From NCBI GenBank assembly GCA_023653245.1, contig JAMNXK010000134.1, positions 1-6,329 on the forward strand: a stretch of DNA of 6,329 nt. The letters run 5' to 3'. Shown one piece after another: positions 1-4,439 of this stretch. The stretch's first letter is position 1. Each line of letters starts with the position of its first letter. Source of the stretch: Tagaea sp. (GTDB lineage Bacteria > Pseudomonadota > Alphaproteobacteria > CACIAM-22H2). The notes below the pieces were generated by a model that was not told the origin of the DNA, searched no databases, and saw only the letters and a list, made by a program, of their open reading frames with translations. The position numbers and the translations under genes are program-made.

Positions 1-10
1 CGCATCGCCA

Positions 11-481
11 TCACTCCTGCGTCCAGGGAAGGCCGCTGGCCTTCCAGCCGCCCGCGTGCCCGCGATGGCCGTCGGAATCCTTGTCGCCTTCGAACCCGCC
101 GGCGAGATTGTAGGCGCGCGCGTAGCCCAACCCGGTCATCGCGACGGCCGCGGCGCGGCTGCGCCCGCCCGAGCGGCAGATGAACACCACCGGCGCCGAT
201 TTCGGCACCGCAGCGAGCACGGCCGCAGCGAAGTCGCCGTTGGGGATCATTTGCGCGCGCCCGTCCGGCGCGGTCGCGTAATTCTGCCAGGCGACGAAAA
301 GCGGCGCCTTGGCCACGCGCCCGAGCGCGGGCACGCCCACGAACGTCCACTCCGCGCGGCTGCGCACATCCACCAGCACGGCGTCTTTTTCGTTTTCGAG
401 CAGCTCCCAAGCCGCGCGCGGCGTCAAATCGCCCGCATAGCCCAAATCCGTCTTGGTTTCGTCTTTCGCCGCTTCGCCCAT
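11..481 (-). CDS. Single-domain rhodanese-like (sulfurtransferase) protein
   Basis: This 156-residue protein carries one rhodanese domain. The N-terminal half has the LTPRAAWELL helix and the VLVDVRSRAEW strand and turn (about residues 35-45, with the conserved Asp38 and Arg40). The active-site loop is CRSGGRS at 102-108, with Cys102 as the expected persulfide-carrying nucleophile. LGYARAYNLAGGFEG (118-132) is the usual closing segment, and the GWKASGLPW tail (145-153) is common in such proteins. There is no signal peptide or membrane segment, so it is probably cytoplasmic. Family knowledge says such proteins move sulfane sulfur; the real donor and acceptor cannot be read from sequence. The ATG at 479-481 is preceded by a weak GGCGGA ribosome-binding site. 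An insertion of about 20 residues between the CDC25-like Asp-x-Arg motif and the catalytic loop (around 55-80) is typical of the longer single-domain forms. The gene stands alone after an 809-base gap downstream of rpsT. Confidence 0.93.
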   Translation of the reverse strand: MGEAAKDETKTDLGYAGDLTPRAAWELLENEKDAVLVDVRSRAEWTFVGVPALGRVAKAPLFVAWQNYATAPDGRAQMIPNGDFAAAVLAAVPKSAPVVFICRSGGRSRAAAVAMTGLGYARAYNLAGGFEGDKDSDGHRGHAGGWKASGLPWTQE

Positions 482-537
482 CGTCCGCCAACTTCCCTAC
501 TTACCGACTGCCCGCCCGCGCTCGTCCCGAAAGGCGA

Positions 538-555
538 GGGGGTCGCGTATCCCCC
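538..555. repeat. G5/C5 inverted repeat (hairpin) upstream of the rhodanese gene
   Basis: GGGGG at 538-542 and CCCCC at 551-555 flank an 8-base loop (TCGCGTAT). The hairpin lies between the stop of the candidate small frame (587) and the rhodanese start (481). It has no T-run on either side, so it is not a classical intrinsic terminator. It could be a weak transcription barrier or mRNA 5' structure, or chance in GC-rich DNA. Confidence 0.4.
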
Positions 556-586
556 GCCAGGCCGTTTGGTTCCGCGCGGCCGAAGA

Positions 587-898
587 TCAGCTTTTGGCCG
601 ATCGTCGCGCGGAACGCCCGCCGCCTCCGCCCGGCCATCGCGGCGGAGCGAACAGCGCCAAGCGCGGATTGTCGAAATAGGTGGCGCGCCGGCCGAAGAC
701 CATCGGCGGGCGCGCATTGTCGGAACCCGAATTCACCGTCGTCGCCCCCTGCGTTCGCGTCTGTGTTGTTCCAGACTTCGCCAACGCCGCCCCTTCTTTT
801 TCCGTCGACGTAGCGTCGCCGGACGGAAGGGTGCGGGTGCTCGGCGCGGTTTCCCGCGCCGTCTCGATCACTCGCCAATCGGAGGGTCGGCGTCGCAT
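587..898 (-). CDS. Doubtful small hypothetical protein, 103 aa
   Basis: I do not recognise this frame. It reads from an ATG at 896-898 to a TGA at 587-589. In its favour, a clean GGAG (905-908) lies six bases before that ATG, and the middle part (ARPPMVFGRRATYFDNPRLALF) looks protein-like. A GTG at 908-910 would add four residues but has no such ribosome-binding site. Against it, third-position GC (about 74 percent by hand count) is hardly above second-position GC (about 70 percent), whereas true genes in such genomes show a large gap. The product is rich in Arg, Pro, Gly and Thr, with a Gly/Arg-rich low-complexity end. No signal peptide or membrane segment is seen. It lies on the same strand as rpsT and the rhodanese. 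It could be a lineage-specific small gene, a decayed gene or a chance frame. Confidence 0.22.
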   Translation of the reverse strand: MRRRPSDWRVIETARETAPSTRTLPSGDATSTEKEGAALAKSGTTQTRTQGATTVNSGSDNARPPMVFGRRATYFDNPRLALFAPPRWPGGGGGRSARRSAKS

Positions 899-978
899 CT
901 TCGTCTCCACTTTCGTCCGTTCGATCTTTCGCTCGCAAGATAGAGCGGACTTCGCCGTCCCTCGTCCCGTGCGCCGCG

Positions 979-996
979 CGCCGGATATATCCGGCG
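979..996. repeat. 18-base perfect palindrome
   Basis: CGCCGGATATATCCGGCG reads the same on both strands, with an AT-rich centre (ATATAT) and GC-rich arms. It lies in the gene-poor stretch, about 295 bases past the end of rpsT. The symmetry fits a dimeric-regulator operator or a small cruciform, but no adjacent promoter or gene can be tied to it. Confidence 0.5.
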
Positions 997-1037
997 TTCT
1001 CGTCGCGAGGACGATCCGACTAAATCACGCGGCGCGG

Positions 1038-1056
1038 CGACTCGCAACTGGAGTCG
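1038..1056. repeat. Inverted repeat CGACTC-N7-GAGTCG carrying two GANTC sites
   Basis: CGACTC (1038-1043) and GAGTCG (1051-1056) are inverted copies around the seven bases GCAACTG. Each arm contains a GANTC pentamer (1039-1043 and 1051-1055), the site methylated by CcrM-type enzymes of alphaproteobacteria. A third GANTC (GATTC) lies at 1080-1084. It could be an RNA hairpin or a methylation-sensitive protein site; neither is shown by sequence alone. Confidence 0.4.
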
Positions 1057-1137
1057 TGCGCTTCCTTCGCTTGACTTTCGATTCGACGGACAATTCGTGC
1101 GGAGCGTTGCGCGCGCGCATCGCGCGACGACGCGCGC

Positions 1138-1160
1138 AAAAAAATTTCGCGGGCGCGCGC
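1138..1160 (-). terminator. Possible weak terminator downstream of rpsT
   Basis: Read on the minus strand, a short GC stem (CGCG-CGCC-CGCG, 1159-1148) is followed by AAA and then seven T (1144-1138). This is the only long T-run downstream of rpsT, about 130 bases past its stop. The stem is only four pairs long, so the call is weak. Two stronger stems nearer the stop lack a T-run. Confidence 0.25.
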
Positions 1161-1267
1161 GGCCGATTTCGTTTCAAGGACTTGAGCGCTGGTTTCGAAA
1201 GTACGCGCGAAGTTCGCGCCGCGCGCGCGGCGGCGCGCGGCGAAAAACGCGGATGCGGATTTCGTAT

Positions 1268-1300
1268 GCCGGAACGCCGGCGCCGAAGAGTTAGGCGCCG
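1268..1300 (-). other. Nested GC hairpins at the rpsT 3' end
   Basis: Two stems overlap here. CGGCGCC (1278-1284) pairs with GGCGCCG (1294-1300) across the rpsT stop codon. Alternatively GCCGG (1277-1281 read on minus) pairs with CCGGC (1268-1272) around a CGTT loop. They share bases and cannot both form. With no following T-run they may protect the mRNA 3' end rather than stop transcription. Confidence 0.35.
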
Positions 1301-1557
1301 AGCTTCTTGATGCGCGCGGACAGGCGCGAGACTTTGCGCGACGCCGTGTTCTTGTGCAGCGTGCCGGTTTTGGCGCCGCGCGCGATGATCGGCTGCGCCG
1401 CCTTCAGCGCGTCCGCCGCCGCCTTCTTGTCGCCCGACGCGATCGCGTCTTCGACCTTCTTGACCGCCGTGCGGACGCGGCCGATGCGCGTGCGGTTGAC
1501 TTCGGTGCGGCGCAGCGTTTGACGCGCGGCCTTTTTCGCGGAGGAGGTGTTCGCCAT
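1291..1557 (-). CDS. rpsT: 30S ribosomal protein S20
   Basis: The 88-residue product begins [17 protein letters not shown] and ends [12 protein letters not shown], as bacterial S20 proteins do. It is a small, strongly basic, all-helical protein that binds 16S rRNA and stabilises the small subunit. Conserved features are the NTSSAKK start, the RT-rich first helix with [16 protein letters not shown] (21-36) and the [14 protein letters not shown] segment (66-79). The frame stays open 29 codons further upstream, but the start at 1555-1557 gives the family N terminus and has a GAG seven bases before it. A near-consensus promoter (1616-1644) lies inside the upstream extension, which further rules the longer form out. 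Length matches the usual 86-90. It is transcribed from its own promoter, though read-through from the hydratase operon is possible. S20 represses its own synthesis in E. coli; a hairpin at 1590-1605 in the leader may be relevant here. Confidence 0.97.
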   Translation of the reverse strand: MANTSSAKKAARQTLRRTEVNRTRIGRVRTAVKKVEDAIASGDKKAAADALKAAQPIIARGAKTGTLHKNTASRKVSRLSARIKKLGA

Positions 1558-1589
1558 TTTGATTCTCGAAAAGGAAGGGAATGTCTGTC

Positions 1590-1605
1590 CGCGCGGAAAC
1601 GCGCG
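1590..1605 (-). other. Hairpin in the rpsT 5' leader
   Basis: CGCGCG (1600-1605) and CGCGCG (1590-1595) enclose four bases (TTTC on the transcribed minus strand), making a six-pair stem just inside the predicted rpsT mRNA start. It lies about 30 bases before the start codon. It could stabilise the leader or take part in translational control. No T-run follows. Confidence 0.4.
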
Positions 1606-1615
1606 AAGGCCGGGG

Positions 1616-1644
1616 GTTATAGGCCGCCGGGCCGCACGCGTCAA
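1616..1644 (-). promoter_or_regulatory. Sigma-70-type promoter of rpsT
   Basis: On the minus strand, TTGACG (1644-1639) is separated by exactly 17 bases (1638-1622) from TATAAC (1621-1616). Each hexamer matches the consensus at five of six positions. Transcription would begin near 1609, giving a leader of about 50 bases before the rpsT start at 1557. A strong, close-to-consensus promoter is expected for a ribosomal protein gene. Confidence 0.75.
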
Positions 1645-1666
1645 CCGCCCGGAATCGTCCGTCGAA

Positions 1667-2443
1667 TCAACGGTTTTTCCACTGCGGCGGACGCTTCTCG
1701 GCGAACGCGGCCATGCCTTCCTTCTGATCCTCGGTCGCGAAGGTGGCGTGGAACACCCGCCGCTCGAAGCGCACGCCCTCGGCCAGCGTACTCTCGTAGG
1801 CGCGGTTCACCGCTTCCTTGGCCATCATCACGATGGGGCGCGACAGCCCGGCGATCTTCGCGGCGGTCTTGATCGCTTCGTCCATCAACTCGGCCGCGGG
1901 CACCACGCGGCTCACCAAGCCCGCGCGTTCGGCCTCGGCCGCGTCCATCATCCGGCCGGTCAGGCACATTTCCATCGCCTTGGACTTGCCCACGAAGCGC
2001 GTCAGGCGCTGCGTGCCGCCCGCACCGGGGATCGTGCCGATGGTGATCTCGGGCTGGCCGAACTTCGCCGTGTCGGCGGCGAGGATGAAGTCGCACATCA
2101 TCGCCATCTCGCAGCCCCCGCCCAGCGCGAAGCCCGACACCGCCGCGACGATCGGCTTGCGGCAGGTCGTCACGCGCTCCCAGCCTTGGGTGATGAAGTC
2201 CGTGAGGTAGACGTCCATATAGGTCTTGGACGCCATCTCCTTGATGTCCGCACCGGCGGCGAAGGCCCGCTCCGAACCGGTCAGCACGACGCAGCCGATC
2301 GCCGGATCCGCCTCGAACGCGTCGAGCGCCTTGCCCAGCTCGGCGATCAAGGCCGCGCACAGCGCGTTCAAAGCTTTGGGGCGGTTCAGGCGCACGATGC
2401 CGACGGCACCTTGGGTTTCGACCAGGATGTTTTCGTAGGTCAT
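1667..2443 (-). CDS. Enoyl-CoA hydratase (crotonase family)
   Basis: This 258-residue protein is a full-length short-chain enoyl-CoA hydratase, which adds water to trans-2-enoyl-CoA in beta-oxidation and related acyl-CoA breakdown in the cytoplasm. [10 protein letters not shown] (61-70) and ALGGGCE (106-112) supply the oxyanion hole. Glu112 and Glu132 (in [19 protein letters not shown], 129-147) correspond to the two catalytic glutamates of the rat mitochondrial enzyme (Glu144 and Glu164), with the same 20-residue spacing. The C-terminal helices end FAEKRPPQW, as usual. Both acids favour a true hydratase over a crotonase relative of another activity, although substrate range cannot be told. 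The start at 2441-2443 has a GAGGA ribosome-binding site and lies six bases after the stop of the upstream secreted-protein gene, which points to cotranscription with mutM. A gene of this family between mutM and rpsT is common in alphaproteobacteria. Confidence 0.95.
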   Translation of the reverse strand: MTYENILVETQGAVGIVRLNRPKALNALCAALIAELGKALDAFEADPAIGCVVLTGSERAFAAGADIKEMASKTYMDVYLTDFITQGWERVTTCRKPIVAAVSGFALGGGCEMAMMCDFILAADTAKFGQPEITIGTIPGAGGTQRLTRFVGKSKAMEMCLTGRMMDAAEAERAGLVSRVVPAAELMDEAIKTAAKIAGLSRPIVMMAKEAVNRAYESTLAEGVRFERRVFHATFATEDQKEGMAAFAEKRPPQWKNR

Positions 2444-2449
2444 GGATCC

Positions 2450-2797
2450 TCACTCGGGGCGCAGGAAGAATCGGACCAGCGTCGCACCTTGCGACGCCGG
2501 GAATTCGAGAACCAGCCGCTCGCCCTCGCGCGCGAAACGGCCTTCGCCCTCGGCGCGCCAGCCCAGCTGGGGCAGCGTGCGGGCGTAGAATTCGAGCACG
2601 TTGGCGCGGCTTGGCGCCCCTTGCGCGGTCGCGTCGACCACGCGGCCTTGGGGGGCGTCGAACACGCTCGCCTCGCCTTGCGCGGTCAGGCCGGGCATCA
2701 AGGGCAAATCCTCGATGCCCGCGACGAAGGCGCCTTGCGCGCGGGCGGGCGCGGCCAAAGCGGCGACAAGCAGGAGTGCGGCGAGGAGGGCGCGCAT
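2450..2797 (-). CDS. Small exported protein of unknown function, 115 aa
   Basis: I cannot name a function. The first 20 residues are a textbook Sec signal peptide: MR, a long Leu/Ala core (3-16), then APARA with expected signal peptidase I cleavage after Ala20. There is no lipobox cysteine; the protein contains no cysteine at all. The mature part of about 95 residues should be periplasmic. It has a DLPLMPGL motif (30-37), a GRVVDATAQG strand (51-60), a FYARTLPQLGW helix and turn (70-80), FAREGERLVLEF (88-99) and a closing VRFFLRP strand. This reads as one small alpha/beta domain rather than low complexity. The gene starts 18 bases after the mutM stop, with no obvious ribosome-binding site, and ends six bases before the hydratase start, so translation may be coupled in one operon. 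I believe similar proteins occur at this locus in other alphaproteobacteria, but that needs a search. Confidence 0.85.
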   Translation of the reverse strand: MRALLAALLLVAALAAPARAQGAFVAGIEDLPLMPGLTAQGEASVFDAPQGRVVDATAQGAPSRANVLEFYARTLPQLGWRAEGEGRFAREGERLVLEFPASQGATLVRFFLRPE

Positions 2798-2815
2798 GCG
2801 GGGAGAAGTCTTACG

Positions 2816-3646
2816 TCAGCGCTGGCGCTTGGGACAATAGAAAGTGGAGCGGCCCGACTGGACGATGCGCTTGACGGCTTTGCCGCAATCGCAGCCGGGG
2901 CAAGGCTGGCCCTCGCGGTCGTAGACCTTCCATTGGCGCTGGAACCAGCCGAGCTCGCCCGAAGCCTGCACGTAATCGCGCGCCGACGATCCGCCGGCGC
3001 GGATCGCGTCGCCCAAAGTCGCTTTGATCGCCGCGCACAAGAGCTTGGCTTTCTCGCCTTTGACCGTGCCGGCCTTGCGCGTGGGCGACAAGCCGCAGCG
3101 GAACAGCGCCTCGCAGACATATATATTGCCGAGCCCCGCGACATTGCGCTGGTCGAGCAGCGCCGCCTTCAAGGGCGCGCGCGATCCCGCCAGCGCTTTT
3201 TCGAGCATGGCCGCGTCGAACGACGTTTCGAGCGGTTCGGGGCCGAGCCCGGCGAAACGTTTGTCGGACGCGAACTCGGACTCGCGCAGCAGATCGATCA
3301 CGCCGAAGCGCCTTGGATCGGTGAAACGCACCGTCGGTCCGTCTTGCAGCGTGAAGTCGACGTGATCGTGCGGCCCCGCATTGGGGATATGCGCGGGCAG
3401 CAGCACCAGCCGCCCCGACATGCCCAGATGTACGACGATGCTCTGGGCGTCGGCCAGATCGATCAGCACGTATTTGGCGCGCCGACGCACGGCGCGGATC
3501 GTCTTGCCGGCGACGCGCTTGGCGAAGTCCTTCGGAATGGGCGTGCGGATATCCGCGCGGCGCAAGGTCGCGCTCGCGAGCACGCGCCCTTCCAGGTGCG
3601 GCTTCAAGCCGCGTACGACGGTCTCGACTTCGGGCAATTCGGGCAT
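2816..3646 (-). CDS. mutM: Formamidopyrimidine-DNA glycosylase (Fpg/MutM)
   Basis: This bifunctional base-excision repair enzyme removes 8-oxoguanine and formamidopyrimidines and then cuts the abasic strand. The 276-residue product starts MPELPEVETVVRGL, giving the catalytic N-terminal proline and Glu3 after Met removal. Lys58 in RRRAKYVL is the conserved DNA-contacting lysine. HLGMSGRL lies at about 74-81, and the helix-two-turn-helix carries NVAGLGNIYVCEALF. The C-terminal finger is unusual: cysteines fall at 249, 252, 254 and 271, while the position of the last ligand (274) is arginine (CPKRQR at the end), with codon CGC. The conserved finger arginine segment IVQSGRSTFYC is intact. The frame stays open far upstream through antisense ubiE, but MPELPEVE fixes the start at 3644-3646, preceded by only a weak GGAA. 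It is divergent from ubiE (63-base gap) and heads the operon with the secreted protein and the hydratase. Length is usual (about 270-295). Confidence 0.97.
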   Translation of the reverse strand: MPELPEVETVVRGLKPHLEGRVLASATLRRADIRTPIPKDFAKRVAGKTIRAVRRRAKYVLIDLADAQSIVVHLGMSGRLVLLPAHIPNAGPHDHVDFTLQDGPTVRFTDPRRFGVIDLLRESEFASDKRFAGLGPEPLETSFDAAMLEKALAGSRAPLKAALLDQRNVAGLGNIYVCEALFRCGLSPTRKAGTVKGEKAKLLCAAIKATLGDAIRAGGSSARDYVQASGELGWFQRQWKVYDREGQPCPGCDCGKAVKRIVQSGRSTFYCPKRQR

Positions 3647-3675
3647 GGCCGGTTCCGACCCTGCCCGAGGTGCTT

Positions 3676-3703
3676 TTGCATTTCCAGCCCAACCCGCTAA
3701 GTT
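3676..3703 (+). promoter_or_regulatory. Possible ubiE promoter in the mutM-ubiE divergent gap
   Basis: TTGCAT (3676-3681) and TAAGTT (3698-3703) are 16 bases apart on the plus strand. The -35 is fair and the -10 is weak. If used, transcription would begin at about 3709-3711, at the GTG start codon itself. The 63-base gap leaves little room for other elements, so a promoter for each direction must lie here or overlap the genes. No clear minus-strand promoter was found for mutM. Confidence 0.35.
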
Positions 3704-3709
3704 GCCGCC

Positions 3710-4435
3710 GTGACGGACGAAACCACCCATTTCGGCTTCCGCGAAGTGCCCGTGGCGGAGAAAGCCGGCCGCGTGCGCGCCGTGTTCGATTCGGTGGCGG
3801 GGCGCTACGACCTGATGAACGACCTGATGAGCGCGGGCGTGCATCGGCTGTGGAAGCGCGCCTTCGTGCACGAGGCGCGCCCGCGCGCCGGCGAGGTTTT
3901 CCTCGATCTGGCCGGCGGCACGGGCGACATCGCCTTCGCCTTGAACGACGCGGGCGCGGATGTGCGCGTGTGCGACATCACCGAAGCGATGCTGCGCCAG
4001 GGCCGCGCGCGCGCGCTGTTGCGCCGCCTCGATTGGGTGGCGGGCGACGCGATGGCGCTGCCCTTCGCGTCGGCCAAATTCGACGCCGCCACGATCGCCT
4101 TCGGCCTGCGCAACGTGACAGATCCCGACGCCGCCTTGCGCGAGATAAGGCGCGTGCTCAAGCCCGGCGGCCGCTTTCTGTGCCTGGAGTTCTCCCGCGT
4201 GGCGCTGCCCGTGCTCGACAAGCTCTACGACGCCTACTCGTTTTCGATCCTGCCCCGGCTCGGGCAATGGGTGGCGGGCGACGCGGATTCCTATCGCTAT
4301 CTCGCCGAGAGCATCCGGCGCTTTCCGCCGCAGGCCGAATTGGCGCGCCGCATGACCCAAGCCGGTTTTTCGCGCGCGCGCTGGCGGAATTTGTCGGGCG
4401 GGATCGTCGCCATCCATTCCGGCTGGCGGACCTGA
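3710..4435 (+). CDS. ubiE: Ubiquinone/menaquinone biosynthesis C-methyltransferase UbiE
   Basis: UbiE uses S-adenosylmethionine to methylate the ring carbon of the demethylated quinol precursor in ubiquinone biosynthesis (and demethylmenaquinol where menaquinone is made). The 241-residue product has the family N terminus THFGFREVPVAEKAGRVRAVFDSVAGRYD (6-34) leading to LMNDLMSAGVHRLWK (35-49). The SAM-binding motif I is LDLAGGTGDIA (65-75), the ribose-binding acid is Asp89 in VCDITEAML, and FGLRNV (131-136) and GGRFLCLEFS follow. Length is normal. The start is GTG (3710-3712); it yields the expected N terminus, and the next in-frame ATG is Met36, inside the conserved core. No ribosome-binding site is visible upstream. 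It is four bases from ubiB, another ubiquinone gene, and the pair is surely cotranscribed. Which quinones the organism makes cannot be seen here. Confidence 0.97.
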   Translation: MTDETTHFGFREVPVAEKAGRVRAVFDSVAGRYDLMNDLMSAGVHRLWKRAFVHEARPRAGEVFLDLAGGTGDIAFALNDAGADVRVCDITEAMLRQGRARALLRRLDWVAGDAMALPFASAKFDAATIAFGLRNVTDPDAALREIRRVLKPGGRFLCLEFSRVALPVLDKLYDAYSFSILPRLGQWVAGDADSYRYLAESIRRFPPQAELARRMTQAGFSRARWRNLSGGIVAIHSGWRT

Positions 4436-4439
4436 GCGC

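Larger units (their letters stand above)
482..1290. other. 809-base gene-poor region between rpsT and the rhodanese gene
   Basis: No recognisable protein family is encoded here in any frame. Long open frames exist on both strands, but they are rich in Arg, Ala, Pro and Gly, mirror each other, and look like products of high GC. The best candidate gene (587-898, minus) is listed separately at low confidence. The stretch holds a G5/C5 hairpin (538-555), an 18-base perfect palindrome (979-996), a cluster of three GANTC sites with an inverted repeat (1038-1084), an A7T3 tract (1138-1147) and long alternating C/G runs (about 1108-1240). No good match to the DnaA box (TTATCCACA or TTNTNCACA) was seen by eye. 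In related alphaproteobacteria dnaA usually follows rpsT, so this is where dnaA would have been expected. Confidence 0.6.

Noticed and set aside
501..938. 145-codon minus-strand frame overlapping the 587-898 candidate
   Set aside because: It has less protein-like composition and no good ribosome-binding site, and it competes with the slightly better 587-898 frame.
482..1290. Replication origin in the gap downstream of rpsT
   Set aside because: No DnaA box close to TTATCCACA was found by eye and there is no AT-rich unwinding stretch; only position and GANTC sites hint at it, which is not enough to call.
681..1310. 209-codon plus-strand open frame over the gene-poor stretch
   Set aside because: It is very rich in Arg and Ala with an Arg-run end, has no recognisable domain, runs antisense into the rpsT 3' end and has no convincing ribosome-binding site. 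It is what GC-rich non-coding DNA gives by chance.
1547..3700. 717-codon plus-strand open frame antisense to rpsT leader, hydratase, secreted protein and mutM
   Set aside because: It is a shadow of four well-supported genes on the other strand, with His/Arg/Ala-rich low-quality sequence and no family match.
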